From Arctopsyche grandis (Eukaryota > Arthropoda > Insecta > Trichoptera > Hydropsychidae): 64,000 nt of DNA. Shown one piece after another: positions 45,561 through 59,029 of this stretch; position 1 is the stretch's first letter, and each line of letters begins with the position of its first letter. Location of the stretch: positions 9,280,001 to 9,344,000 of the forward strand of contig NC_135365.1 in assembly GCF_051622035.1 (NCBI RefSeq), given 5' to 3'. The notes under the pieces are model-generated. The model worked only from the letters and a program-made list of their open reading frames with translations. It had not been told where the DNA came from and ran no database searches. Made by a program: the position numbers and the translations under genes.

Positions 45561-47599
45561 AATTTATCAAAAATAATATGTAAGGTCACATGTCCCGGAA
45601 TTGTTTCAGAAATAGTTGGCAACCCTAGTCGGAAGGCAAGTTCGTCAAGCAGATAAGCAATCTATACTTTGGTATATGTATGTAGTGTGTACATTACAGT
45701 CACCGTTATTCATATGAGGAACATCATGCCTATGCAGGAATGCATATCACACCATTTCCATCCAGATTCTTAAATGTAATATGAGACATAACAATTTGAT
45801 AAGAGGCTAGTAAAATAAATAATCGTACAATAATAAACCAACGATGACGAATAAATTTTGGGAAACTTTTAGCGTATGACTCAAAAGTCGAAACAACGAG
45901 TTTACTAAACGTATGATCATAGGCGCCAGAGAGAAAATTCGTACCCGAGTGAAAATTTTATTTAGTGACTAAAAAAAAATAACGATGCGTTTAATTTAGT
46001 TTTTTAACTTTACTGTAGGGATCCCAAATATTCTAATATCGAATATCGAATAATAGCTTTAAACTATTGTATATTGTATTTATTTGTATTATTACAATTT
46101 TAAGAGAATCATTATATGTAACATCAAATAGAACTAAATGTGCTGTAAATTGAAAATAAAAAAGTAAGTCCGTATAAAAAGTATTCGAATATTCGGATTT
46201 GGGATCCCTACTTGACTGTTTATGTCGACGAATTCATCACCGCTGGGCAGACGGAAGCTTGCAGGCTTCACTTACATGCATACATCGTTTACCATTTCAG
46301 ACCATGTCCCGGGAATTTCTACCACTTCCCCCCCCCCCTCCTCAGCCCTGCATCTGATATATCAACTAAGACAAATGGTGTTGGTATATACGAAAGTTTG
46401 TTGGGAAAAGTTTCGTTGCGGCGCAATTTTTCATATTTATCTCCGAATGATAAAATAAAAAAATCATATAAATAAATGATTGATACATAAATTCACACCA
46501 CATGAGTGAAAAATCTACATAGATACCAGGTAAGAAATAGGTCAGGTTTGTGAGGTATTTTTCAAGAACCAATTCATTTAATTTCAATAACTTCGTATAA
46601 TCTTGTAAAATAATTATCTGTGGCGCATCTTAATCGCCAATCAATATATAATATGTACATAGTAATGTAAATAAGTAAAAAAAAAATACTATATACATAC
46701 ATATATATGTATTCGAGGAAAATTTTCACCCGTGGCGTATTGTGATCTAAAAAAAACAAGCAATGTATAATTCATGAAAGCTCTCCCCCTCATTTTAGAC
46801 CGTAAATTATTCTCAAATGTTGTTATAATCAAATTTTGCTATAACGAATATCAAAATAACTGAATTTCCAGAATGAAAATATATTTTCGCGCCTCCGAAC
46901 AAAATAGCTTTATTACCAATTTCATTACAATGAATTAACAGTATAACAAAATTAACATCGAAAAAAAGTCACATTTGCTATCCCTGTAATATGCGATAGG
47001 AGACGAGTAAGTGTAAATGTATAATATTTATCTGCACTTGCGATTATATTTATACATACATACTTTTATAATACCGAGACCGCGATTTCCTCTGCTGACT
47101 CACATCAAGGAAACCAGTTTCATCATGGAAATTAAATATTTTATATGAAGTTATTACCCTGTAGTACAGGAAACCGATACATTGTAGAAATGTTCGTATA
47201 CTTATTTAGACAATTACATTTTGACCCATTGAAACATTTTTGACTTGTGTTCGTCAAAATTTCATCGTCGAACCTCAAAACTTTATACGTTTGCTTTTAC
47301 ATATATTACACAAATTAAAAGAAGGGTGATGACGTTGCGGATGTTAAAAAAATGACCATATGGTATTTTTTGACATTAGCCAAAACCCAGTTCAAACCAG
47401 CGAGCAGTGGCTTTACCACTGATTGCAGTCATTGTTTAATTGTTTAATCTATAATATCACAATATTATTGCTATCAAGTCATCAACCGTTCTCATGATTG
47501 AATATCCAATTCAAAGATGCAAAAATCATTGAAAAAACTCACGATTCCAGCTTTTTAGTATACACACATTTCTTGATTTACGCGGACTCTTGTTGAATC

Positions 47600-48300
47600 A
47601 AAACCGCATGTTAAAAATCATGTGGTTTTGAAAAATGGATAATTCGAAATGAAAAAATGATTTGGGAAAGCGAAATCGAAATGAAAAAATGATTTGAAAT
47701 GCAGAAATCGAAAGAAAAATACAACTTTTCGAAAAATCTATCCACCGGTTTAGATTTACGCGGTTTTGAAAAATTGATACATATTTCATCTGAGAATGCT
47801 TTCTCGCATAGTCCGTGTGAAGAATAAAAACCCGCTGATGATAAATTTGTATTGAAATAACAGAAAAAGTAAGATAAACCTTGTAAAAAGATGGTTTGTA
47901 ATGTCGAATTAGATTTGTGTTAAATTAAACTTTTTGTAAAATGTATCTACCGGTTTCGATTTAACGCGTCTTTGCAAAATAGATTATTCATTTCCGAATG
48001 TTTTCTCGTTTACTTCATATGAGGATTAAAAAACTGATCAATTCGTGATGAAATAACAGAAAATGGCGGTTTTTAATGCCGAAATCAAAATAAAAAGGAA
48101 TCTACCGTTTTGTTTTAGCACGGTTTTTTAAAAATGGATAATTAATTTGCGAATATCTTCTCATATAATCCACGTGAGGAATAAAAGCCAGTTGATGATG
48201 AATTCGTGTTGATATAACATAAAATGAACGAAGTGAAACTAGTATAAAATATTTAATGATGGTTTGTAAAACCAAAATCTTGCCAAACACGATTTTTCGC
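47600..48300. repeat. Degenerate tandem repeat, about 160-210 bp units
   Basis: Three diverged units. Each has a (T)CTACCGGTTT-type start (47.74, 47.95, 48.10 kb), AAAATGGATAATT..., TTTCTCGTATAATCC-type, GAGGAATAAAA and TTGATGATGAATTCGTGT segments in the same order. Confidence 0.65.
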
Positions 48301-49964
48301 AGAACGTATGTATATACCGCGTAAAGCGAGGGATAGGTTTATGTTGATAGATCAACATGAAGATGATTGAATCCTGTATAGCTATAGATCATTTACAAAG
48401 TTAGTGCTCACATGAGAAATTAAAATTCTCAACTATTTAAAAACCAATTTTAAAAATTAAGAATATATAAATATGAGTAGAAAATACACAAGCAATTGGC
48501 TTCTATGAAAAGATAACAAAACAAATTAATTGTAATTGCATATACCATTTGAAGATTACAGAAAATTTAGTGCGTAGTAATTGAATAAGCGTTCAAATAT
48601 TTGATACATCCAATAAATATCAAATTCGGTACATTTGATATGCGAGCCGTCAAATTATTAAATTTCAAACGTCACAAAAAACATAAACATAGCAAAAACC
48701 AATCAAGAACATAACCTTGGGTAAATAGTAAAAAGAATATACATATACTGTTACATATTAAGCATTCAAACCCCGCTTTTCTGAACTGTCTCGTTTAATA
48801 GACTATCAATATACAAAGCCCTGATTTAAAAATAGTATAATACAAGTAAATTGGATATGAGTGACTATTCTTGGATCGAATTGCACGCAAGAGCGTGCGG
48901 TTTCCCAATGAAAATGCGATATTGCGACAGAACTAAGAATGATATAACTAGCACATATCATATTATGATATAATAGATGGTAAAGTTTTTAATTAGGCAA
49001 TAAGCTCTTTAGACGATCAGTTAATGTGGTTCAACGTCCTCATACATAAGTAGCGATCTATTCGAACCAAACGTGATTGAAAAATTTATAGCTATTTGAC
49101 AATGCGAACGCAATTACTCATTTCTTATGACACTTGGATGCGTTTGTCATCGGAACGTTTCCCACGCCATTTTTCTTGCACTCCCGATCAATATTCGACT
49201 TAAATATTTCGATGCTTGATAAGATAAGGTGTTTTACATAAGATAAGGTATTTTGCACGATTCAAATAAATTCAGTTGCTATTCTAAATAAGTCCTAGCG
49301 AATGTGTCCAGCTCCGTACGGGATAAAATAAGGTCAAGTCTTACGTTTCGAACGCCAATGCACTTAATTAAATGCCTTGTAATTAATTATTTTTCAACTT
49401 TTGTAAGTATTTATCAATTTATATAAAATGTTATTTTTATCATATTGACTGTTCGTACAGACGGTACACTTACAATGCGCATGCGCAGTCTGTCAAAGAC
49501 AATGCGCAGATTTTTAAGCGGTGCTCACATTTTATAAAGTGCACGAATGCGTGCACCTGGTTACTAGTATAGAAGAATAAAAAGCAACTTGTCTGTCGGC
49601 GTTTAATATTTTTTAAAAAATGTTTTCATCCAGCGTACTGGAAATTTTCTGATTTTTTCCTAGAATTATATGTAAGTTGTATAATTTTTTTAAAATAAAG
49701 TTAGTTGAAATAAAATTGACTTAAGTTAAATTTTACCAGGGCCCCATAATTTAGCATCAGTGGTCCCAATGAAATATCTCGCATCAAATTTTTCTAGTTA
49801 TTATTTACTTAGTGGGGGGAGGGGGGTTGAAAATCATTGATATTGAGTAAGGATTTGAGACCTTAAATATGAATATATCATGAAATATCTTTCCAAATCC
49901 CGACTGATAATAGAATCTTATCATGGCTTATCTCAAAATTAAGTATGGGTTATTTTATTTATAC

Positions 49965-50012
49965 CAGGAAGGACTAACAGGTAAACCTAATGCGACGTCG
50001 TAGCCAATTACA
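49965..50012. repeat. SINE tail fragment (CCAGGAAGG...)
   Basis: ACCAGGAAGGACTAACAGGT then AAACCTAATGCG; relatives at 20440-20470, 39420-39472 and 62505-62545 pair CCAGGAAGGC with GCCTTCCTGG. Confidence 0.5.
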
Positions 50013-50894
50013 ATTACACACATAAATACAAATAATATATTAAAAAGCAAATTTTTTCCTTATCGTTATTAAATTTATAAAAAGTTATATTTAATGACTC
50101 AATAGGGAAATAAATTTGTAGCTGATTCTCATCATCCGAATCATCCGGTTCTATTCTGTTCATATATAATATGCAGGTTTATCATCACAGTATGACTTCA
50201 AAAGGTTGAGCTATCAAGTAAGGTTGCCATGACGTTTAACATTTCCAAAAAAAGATTTAAATATTGAAAAAAAAAAAGATAACTTTTTAGTAACACGTCT
50301 GTCTGATTTTAATCTAAAGCTAAGCTCGACGTTCATTTGTCGAAATGTCAGTTGATGGTTTTTTAAGAATACTTTATACATAATATACACTTGACCAATT
50401 CACGAAAAAAGCAATACATATGTAGGTTTGCACCATTCAAGAGCATTATTTTGACAATTTCATGAAATGAACAATTACATGAATTAGATATCTGAAAAAT
50501 CCTAATTATATATACAAACCTACGTGAGAATTTTTATAAATTCCAAATTCCACAACAATAAAAGCGAATATAAATAGACTTGATTGAAAAACAAGGCGCC
50601 AAGGATGTTGACGTGTCACCGTTTTAATTTGTTGTCATGTCGATCGTTACGTGTGTGACACAATAAATCACATCACTTTAATTCCACCTACGCGATTACC
50701 CACTGATCAAACTCGCTCTCCTCTCTTCTACGTGTTTTTTTATAGTGGAAATGCTTAATTGGAAACGTGATCGATACCAGAACACTATAGATACCCCATC
50801 ATATCTATTTCACCATACATACATTGGGAAAAAGTCCATCTCCAGCTATTACCATTTTTCTAGACCATTTATATTTTCCTATGAGACTTTCCCA

Positions 50895-51357
50895 ATATGG
50901 TATTAAACTTGTACATACTTATATAGATTTAGAGATTATAAATTTGAAAATCATATTCTAATAGTGGTAACATAGGGGGTAGGATGGTTTTGCCAATCTT
51001 ATGAGAAACCGTTGCAATAATGAAATCAGATAAATTGGCAAACTCTGATAGTAAACGATCGAATTTTTTATTTTTAGTCAAAAATATCCAAATCTGACCA
51101 GCAGCACTACAGATAACTATAGCGCGGCGCGACCCTGCGCACCATTGTTCATTTTTATGGTGAACCTTTTTTTTTGCTTTCTAGCTTCGTAGTTGCTCCA
51201 AAATGCCTTCTTTCCTGGAAAAAGCACGCTGGACCACCGAAGACTGCAGATAACACTCGGAATAAATTATTTTCAATCGAGGTCAAACCAGGGCTTGAAC
51301 CCGGGAACCTCTCGGTGGTTAAGATTAACGCAACCACCGAGGTATACTGCTGGCTTT
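50895..51357 (-). repeat. tRNA-derived SINE, minus strand, split by a 129-bp insert
   Basis: From 51357 leftward: CCAGCAGTATACCTCGGTGG (box A) and CCCGGGTTCAAGCCC (box B), then the family body to 50.9 kb. The body is interrupted at 51118-51246; removing the insert and one CAGATAAC restores colinearity with copies at 42.9 and 62.3 kb. Confidence 0.78.
51118..51246. mobile_element. 129-bp insertion with 8-bp target duplication (hAT-like MITE)
   Basis: The exact direct repeat CAGATAAC (51110-51117 and 51247-51254) flanks the insert; uninterrupted SINE copies show the empty site. The ends TATAGCGCGGCGCGACCC and GGACCACCGAAGACTG are only loosely inverted. Eight-base duplication suggests hAT-type movement. 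Confidence 0.7.
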
Positions 51358-51427
51358 TTCAGGAAGACCAAGCTTTTCTCATTAGAAAGGTGATTAGGGA
51401 GAGGACAACTTATTTGCAAAAAACCTT

Positions 51428-51685
51428 AGGGCGAAAACACACAGCACGGAACGTGGCACGTCGACAAATTCTTCTACATTTCTTCAAATATGGGATACAC
51501 CGTTATCGATCACTGTCAAGCAAGGATAAATACAAGGATACAATTTTACCGAAAAAGCTACAGGGGGTCATTTTGGGACGGTGAGGGCTGGGCATTCCAT
51601 TCCATGCGAGGCACGGCCCAATTTTTTCGCACGTTTTAAACTATCTAAAAAAAAACCACGTTCATCGCTGTGTGTTTTCGCTCTT
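51428..51685. mobile_element. MITE family M2, complete copy
   Basis: About 258 bp with inverted ends GGGCGAAAACACACAGCACG and GCTGTGTGTTTTCGCTCT, matching over about 30 bases. The interior has CAAGGATACAATTTTACCG and CTACAGGGGGTCATTTTGG. The target duplication is unclear. It lies directly beside the SINE at 51.36 kb. Confidence 0.7.
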
Positions 51686-51760
51686 GCATACATACAGCTT
51701 GCACCGTGTTCGCACATACGCAAATTATCGAAATGTCACCAAGTTAGAGAACTATACTAA

Positions 51761-51830
51761 AAATTTAAGGCTAAAAATCAGGGAAATGAAAAATTTAAGG
51801 CTAAAAATCAGGGAAATGAAAAATTTAGGC
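51761..51830. repeat. 30-bp tandem repeat, 2.3 copies
   Basis: AAATTTAAGGCTAAAAATCA followed by GGGAAATGAA repeats at 51761 and 51791, with a third partial unit at 51821. Confidence 0.85.
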
Positions 51831-54509
51831 AAAATTAGCTCGTTTAATAGTGACGGTTGATCTCCATCATTGAAATTGAGCTCGACAGGCTAACACATGA
51901 ACAAACATACATCTGGATTAGTTTCCACCGAAGTATTTTTCAGTCATTTTTCGCTCGTTGATCAAATTGGTCTAAATGTTCACGAACACATGAACATATG
52001 TACACGTGTTGGAGCGTTGAAAACAATTAGTGTGCGCTCTACATTTCATTTAATAGCCTATTTGTCTATCGGGGACCGAATAGCGTGACGCAAACGAGTA
52101 ATCACTTTTCTCCGAGCCCCCGAAACAATTCTATTATAGGTAAGGACATAAGCATGACAGGCCTGAATAAATAAATATTAGATAAATGGCCATGTTGAAA
52201 TTTGGAATCGAAGCGAATCAACCAGATACGTATACGTATATTGGTTATGTTCGACGAAAGTTGGATAGGAAATTTGTACTTCCTTTGGAACGTTTCAGCT
52301 TTTAAAAATAGACACGATGACTGACGAGAAATGTCTGAGCATTCGCAGGAAGCGGATTAATTGCGGATCGCCAAAGCTTTTTCACTAACCCCATTTGCTT
52401 TCCGGTTTTCTTTTGGTCATTTGCATAACTTTTGGCATTTAAACGAAACGCTACATCTAAATCCGCATAAAATATACACAGCTTTGACTCAACTCTTTAC
52501 AGGCCCTTCTGCACGTTATCCGTGACTAAGTTAGTGTCACCGAAATAAAACCACAAGTAGTAGTAAGCGTTTTTGAAGCTCTTATTCCGTGTTATTGGAT
52601 CATTATTAGAAGTTCATTGCACCCACTACCAGATTTAAAAAAAAATTCAGCTCAATTCATTCAACAGTTTGGGAAAGAAAAAGTAAAAAAAAAATATGAC
52701 GATCTTCGATAAGATGTACTACCTCTGTCAAGACAAAAAAAATACGGCGATTAGTAATGATCGACGTTCGATGGATGCTTTTTACACAAAAAATTGTTCA
52801 CAATTATCAATATCTTAGAAAAACTATGCTTTTTTTCACTCTTGCTTTGACCACTAATGGAGCATCCATACAACTTCGATCTCTGGTCAACAGAATTCAG
52901 CAGTTGTTAGTAGTAAGCGTTCAACCTTCACTATTTAAAAAAAAAAAATATTGAAGTGTATAAATCTACATTTTTTCAAATGAAAAACTCTTATGTAACA
53001 TATGGCATTTGCTCCACTTCTTAGCCTGTTCAAATTAGGACACTCGAAAACACGCGAAGACACATTAAGGTACAAGCCTTGTTTTCCAACGTCTAAACTG
53101 CGGACAGACACAAGTGTTATGTACATCAAATGTGGAATGCGAAGACACAAGGTGCTGATTTAGGTCCAGAAGCATCGGTTCGAACCTTTCAAGTTCATTT
53201 TCAAACCCAAAAGATGTTAGAAAAAGAGCTCAATATGTGAAAGGCTGGAACTCTTGTAAAAGCAGATTTTTAGTATATACTGAAAATGTATTCAATAACT
53301 TAGAAGAGTCTGATTAAGTTGTTGAGCAATCTTGAATTAATGATTTCATAAGCAGAAAAAAATTGAAGGATACTAAAGGATGTGTTAGGAGTAGTAACTG
53401 AGAGTGGTTAATAAAGATGGAAAGAAAGAAAGGGTTGGTATTCAGGGGATGCGCACTTTTAGCGTAACGACGTAATGAGCGTTCAATAAGCATAAATGTC
53501 AGCAGGTGTGGTTAGCCAGGTGTAAAACTTTACGACTTCTCATCGCGTTGATAGATATCTACTTAAAAGGTATAAACCTAGTTAGTATAATAGTTTTGGA
53601 CTATTTAGGCGTCGAAGCGAACAAAAGTCAAGAAACCTTCGTACTACCTACGAATACATAAGGAATCTTTTGGATAGGAAAAATATATATCATATTATTC
53701 TTATCATATAATGCATCGTGCATTAGTGTTCCCATGGATTAATTTATCTTAGTTGATAGTCTTTGATATGAAAAGATGCGTGCGATTTTCATAAAGGGGA
53801 TAGTCATGGTTTTACATTAAACGCGTGCATCAATCATTTCGGTACACACTGTGTCGTTAGTAGACAAAACTTGAAGGTATTTCTAATTTGCCGTATGGAC
53901 GGAAGGGATCTTTTCTTCGCTTTTAGTTTAGAATAGACCGTAGAAAAATATGCCACAACGAACGAAAACAAACAAAACAATGAAACCCGAGGGAAATGAA
54001 GCGAGCCTGTGAGACGAGAGAGGCTACCATTTGTTATACCAAGATATCTGCAAAACATTTACTTGCATTCGAATTCTAAAGTTTCTTCGGATATTGAATA
54101 TTGTTTACAGTGAACTGCTTTAAATTCTGTCTGTTTACTTAATCGATCTTTGTTTGTTTAACATAGACAAAAATTATCGACGATTCTCCACTTGAATTTG
54201 AGATAACTTTTAACTGTGCAATGAAAAATAATGACGTAACATCGAAACGAAAAATTGTGAACCTGTCAAAAATTTGTATAATTTGTTCTTTATATGAAAG
54301 TGAGGAGGGATGACTGAACGGGAACGGCGACTCATCCCGTCGGAAATGAGATATCTTAAGAGGAGGGATGGGAGTTACAATACAACTTAGACAACTATGT
54401 AAGTACACCTTAGAAGATGATCTAGTAAGATATCAAATTAAGCTTATTATGGCAAGTATGGACATACTCAGAATGCCTTAAGATGGGTTATTGAAGAGCT
54501 TCTCATTAC

Positions 54510-55090
54510 CAGAGGTAGGGGTTGGCTGGGTGCTCGTCAAATAACAATAGACCGCTCAATTTATGTACAAAGCAAGAGAGCAAAAAAAGCATGGTTTTTC
54601 TAAAAAATTGACAATAGTGAACCATTTTTTTGTGCGAAAAGCATCCATCGCATGCTTAAATCTGCTCATTACTAGAGACCGGCGGAAAAGATGCCGACGG
54701 CTTAAAAAAATGGTTCACTAGTGTCAACCATTTTTTTGCTCTCATGCTTTCTCGGACAATGGAGAGGTCTATTGATATTTTATGGCGGAAACCTGATTGC
54801 CACCCTTTACTCATTACTAGAGATCGGCGGTCGAGTTGTTGCCATAAAATGACAATAGACCTCTCCATTGTCCGAGAAATAAGGAGCAAAAAAAAAAGGT
54901 TGACAATAGTGAACCATTTTTTTAGCCGTGGAGCATTTTATCCGCCGGTCCTTAATCATTACTAGAGTTCAGCGCCTCAGCGCGCTAAATAGTTCACTAT
55001 TGTAAATTTATAATGTTAACCTTTTTTTATATTGTGAGTAATTGACAAAAGGGAACCCATTTAGCGCACTGAGGCGCCGGACCCTACTCA
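54510..55090. repeat. Cluster of nested palindromic elements
   Basis: CTCATTACTAGAGACCGGCG (54.66 kb), CTCATTACTAGAGATCGGCG (54.81 kb), TAATCATTACTAGAGTTCAG (54.95 kb) and CCTACTCATTAC (55.08 kb) mark repeated junctions. Between them lie inverted pairs such as GGACAATGGAGAGGTCTATT with AATAGACCTCTCCATTGTCC, and GCGCCTCAGCGCGCTAAAT with its complement. Related pieces at 52.75, 56.75 and 57.1-57.25 kb share GATGCTTTTTGCACAAAAAA and AATGGTTCACTATTG. Confidence 0.72.
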
Positions 55091-55099
55091 TTACAAAAA

Positions 55100-55227
55100 A
55101 AAGCTCATATCTCATAAAGGAACAACAAAAATCATTGCCATATTCGATTCCAGTGAGTCAAACTTAGTAAAGATTGATTCGTTTCCGGTCCGGTAAGTAA
55201 AATACTTGATCATTTGTTGCTCAGTGT
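55100..55227. mobile_element. Truncated copy of the CACTG...CAGTG MITE
   Basis: Shares CATATCTCATAAA, GTCAAACTTAGTAAAGATTG and the terminal TTGTTGCTCAGTG plus TAA with the right arm of the element at 34376-35043. The left part is missing. Confidence 0.65.
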
Positions 55228-56639
55228 AATTTATACACTAACTTTACATATACACATACATATCAGATCCAGGATCCAAGCAACGTAATATTTACAAATC
55301 GATCTACTAAGAAGTTAAGATGAGTCACCAGTACAGTACCGGTGGTTAGAAGAGCTTTGTAACGACCCAGAAGTTTGTAGGAAGCAGATGATATCAATGG
55401 AATCCGACTAAATAAATAATACAGGACAGGTTCACCTGGAGGGATATGGTTTTTAGAATAAAGAACAGCAGAAGAAGAGCATCAACCATATATGTACTTG
55501 GTGGATGTTACCGTTAAGTGTAGCATTTCAAACAGTTTCATCAAGTTTACAACATTGCTATCAGCTATACACAGCTGACCGTCTAAGCAAGCCCCTCTTA
55601 ATGTGCTCAGGGAGCATAACACATGTGCATTGTAGAATGGAAGTAGTAATGACTTATTGCACAATAGAATTGTAGCCACGTGCAAATTCGAGCGTGGTGC
55701 AGTGCGATTGGCGACGATCCCGATGTGCAATAAATTGCAATCGGGCAACTGCAATTGTGTGCATATGTGTAGGTGTCGGTCGGTGGCCATTGTGAAGGGC
55801 GAAGGGTTCGAGGCACGCGTCAAGGGGACACAATGGCGGATCTTCCTCGAAAAATTGCACAACGCATTACAATGAGCGACGAACAATATCGTTATTTTGA
55901 CGCCATATTATGCAAATCGCACCGGAAAGTGCACGACGAAACAATGCTAAGCTATTCATGAACAGCGATACTTTTAAAATTAATGACTGCATACCAGGAA
56001 GTAGACGGGAAAAAGATCACGAATATGTATAGTGTTTTGAGATAATTCGCGTATTTATGAATGATAAGTTTGTCGCTCTGTGTCGTGTCGTGTCGAGTCG
56101 CTATACATAAAAAACAAAATACGTAACTAAGAATAGGTTGCCGAAGTCTAATAAATGATTAGTAATCATACACAGTACCAGAAGATAGTATAAGGTGACC
56201 CAGGAGTCTGCTAAAGCAGATATAAATTTTTTAAATTTTATATGATAATGTGAGCCATTTGAGTCCACTTTTTACTTACCTCCTTTACGTTTCATTATTT
56301 AAATATTTCGCAAAACATTAAATATAACGTTTTACGTTTATTTTAACAATATTTAAAAATACTGATGGCCTGTAATACGTTTATTCTGCTTTAGCATGAT
56401 TATGAACATATCGAATTAAAATAAGTGATAACAATATGTGAATAAGTTGGACAGAAATAGTGTTTTTGGAACTGAAAATTGGACTAATAGTTATATGCAT
56501 ATATTCTGAAATAGTCTCAGGAGTAAGTACGATATTTTCAGCATACTTTGGTTTTAAGTTTATGATACACTTAGCGGCTCTTTGAATAACAGGTTAAAGT
56601 GTTGAGTGTTGACTCAAGGCGCACCTATAAAAAGGTACG

Positions 56640-56745
56640 CGGGACGTGTTTTTTTTTTAGATAGTTTTGCACATGTAAAAAACCGCTAGCACGCCTGATC
56701 TATGCTATGGCACCCATGCCAAAAATCACCCCCTGGAGTGTACGG
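56640..56745. repeat. MITE-family M2 fragment
   Basis: TAGATAGTTTTGCACATGTA, ACGCCTGATCTATGCTATG and CACCCCCTGGAGTG match 36.1-36.2 kb in order and 58.4 kb in reverse. Confidence 0.6.
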
Positions 56746-57059
56746 CTCATATCATGACCAGAGATAGGCGTTGGTTCGATGCTTTCCAAATAAAAATAAA
56801 CCTATCCATTATATCAGAGCATCGTAACCTGTGCACCGCGGTAATATGTGTTCTCCGAACAGCACTTCGGCCTAATGCGTGCGAGTGAGATCGCGTGTGA
56901 GGGAGAAAAGCGATGTTAGTTAGTGTTTTGTCCCTATGCATATACGGAATAACTAGCGACTGCCGATGTAGTACATATGTATGTACGTAGCTGAAAAACT
57001 CTACGAGTCGTAAACAATGTGTGCCGCGAATATCCAGAGGCTACGATGCTCTGCATTAT

Positions 57060-57260
57060 ATTATTTTTCCAAGCAAACAAGCATGGTTTTTCTAAGAATT
57101 GACAACAGTGAGCCAACGCTACCCCTGATTAGGACCAAAGATTGGCGTGGGGACGATGCTTTTTGCACAAAAAATGGTTCACTATTGCTTTATAAACAAA
57201 GGGAGCGGTCTATTGTTATTTTACAATCACCCAGCCAACACCGAAGACTAATCATGACAA
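57060..57260. repeat. Relative of the 54.5-kb palindromic element
   Basis: GCATGGTTTTTCTAAGAATT, GGTTCACTATTGCTTTA and GCGGTCTATTGTTATTTTAC correspond partly in reverse to 54.52-54.62 kb. Confidence 0.55.
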
Positions 57261-58195
57261 GTAACCCTATATTGACACATATTACAATGTAGGTATACAG
57301 ATGTTAATATTACAAACCGCAAGCATGTGTATGTATACGCCGACTTTGCGAGAGTGAGGGGATGCCGATTTTATTAGAACCGTCATAACAATTAAGTCAG
57401 ATAAATTGGCAAACACTAACAGGATACGGTCCAGATCTTATCAGTAACGATATATTTACTCTTAAAAAAGGGGCGGTAGAAAGCCAAGTTTGGATAGCTA
57501 GCTGTCATCGCTTCCATCCAACACAAGTTTCCCATATATTTTTTAATGAGTAAATGATTAAATTCCTATAACTTCATGCCGGAGACATTAGCTTACTTCA
57601 ATCTTAGCTATCCCTCGTATCGTATCGCAGCAATCTAAAGAGTGGAAATGGTTCAAAATCAGATCACATATTTTTGACGGGCAGACATGTCACTGAACTA
57701 ACAGAGTGAAGCTAATGAAAATGTAATGATTTGTTTCGCGAAAAAAACGAAACACTTACATATTGTCCTTTTCAACCTGATGGTTGCGTTTCAAAGTGAA
57801 GGTTTTGTATTTATTGTGTGTATTTTAGTATAGTTTGCCCGCAATGCGTCTTTGGCACGGCCCGATCGAACCAAATGTTTGTTTGACATTTTGTGCTACA
57901 AAAGATCTTTTTTTTATTTTTTTCCACATTCTTTCCAGAACAAAAATGTCGACAATCGCACAATTTCGTCGTGTAGGTTGGTTTATAATCGAAACCGGCC
58001 ATCGAACACGAGTCGCAAACTACCATAGTCGGATATCCGGTGAGCCAAATGCACATCGTGCAAAACGTACCTAACCATTATGTAGAAATTGCACATAGAA
58101 AACAATACAATCAAATGACTCATGAATTTAAATTTAACAAATTTATCAAATATACTATATATAAATACATCATAAAAACCATTCAATGAAGCGCG

Positions 58196-58460
58196 TCTAT
58201 CATACGGCTAAGTAGACTCCAGCTGGAAAGGGTGTCTCTTCAGGTCATTGTTAATTCGTGCGATCTTATTATTTCGACATTTCTCTTAAATATGGGAATC
58301 ATCGTTATCGATCATTGTAAAACCTATGGCAATACAAGGAAGATACATATATCACCGAAAATACTCCAGGTGGTGAGTTTTGGCCTGGCATAGATTAGGC
58401 GTGCTAGTGTTTCTTTTACGTGTGCAAAACTATCTTAAAAATACGCGTGCCGCGTACTAT
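58196..58460. repeat. MITE-family M2 copy
   Basis: AAGTAGACTCCAGCTGGAAA at the left; GATCTTATTATTTCGACATT, ACTCCAGGTGGTGAG and GATTAGGCGTGCTAG inside; TGTGCAAAACTATCTTAAAA at the right. Termini have decayed. Confidence 0.6.
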
Positions 58461-59029
58461 TTTGTGTATCTGTATCTTATCATAGAACTACCATAGAAAC
58501 CACTTCATAACCACGATACGAAGTGGTTGCACTTCAGTATGAACTTATTTTACACACCATTTAAGAAACAGGTTAGGTTTGTGAGGTAGTTTTCAATGAA
58601 ATATACACCAGTTTCATGCAATGTTTCAGCGTTACAAATTTTCATGATGCGTTCAACCGCATAAAACCAATTCCCTCTACCTTGCGGAAAGATATTCCAG
58701 TTTCAATATACTAAGTCCTGTAAACGATAGCAATAAACAAAACTATTATTAACTTTGATGATGAATCAAATTCAATTTCATAAAGCCACAACTTTGCTAT
58801 TTTCATTTCTACAAGAAATCTTAATATAGGACAAACGTAGTTCTACATACAAGATATACTACTTACATACTTTTGTTTCATATGTGCCATGAGAGGTTAC
58901 CCTAAATTTACTTCGTTAACTGTTGCAAGCACACATTTGTTTGCGGTTTGTAATTAATATCTGTATACCTATATTGTATAATGTGTTTGAATATTCATGC
59001 AACAATCAACAAATTCGGACTAGTCCAAT

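Noticed and set aside
51290..51357. Possible minus-strand tRNA gene
   Set aside because: Pol III boxes are good, but the 3' half runs into the SINE body and no cloverleaf with a paired acceptor stem was found.
51174..51584. 136-codon plus-strand frame
   Set aside because: It crosses a 129-bp insertion, an antisense SINE head and a MITE, so it is a chance fusion of repeats.
55482..55961. GC-richer block with overlapping open frames on both strands, considered for the missing LRCH first exon
   Set aside because: No LRR consensus in any frame and no donor that would supply the required phase before DLSKNR.
57811..58056. 81-codon minus-strand Cys-rich frame resembling a small zinc-binding protein
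   Set aside because: No spacing typical of a known zinc finger, no splice or promoter support, and an equally long overlapping plus-strand frame. Treated as chance.
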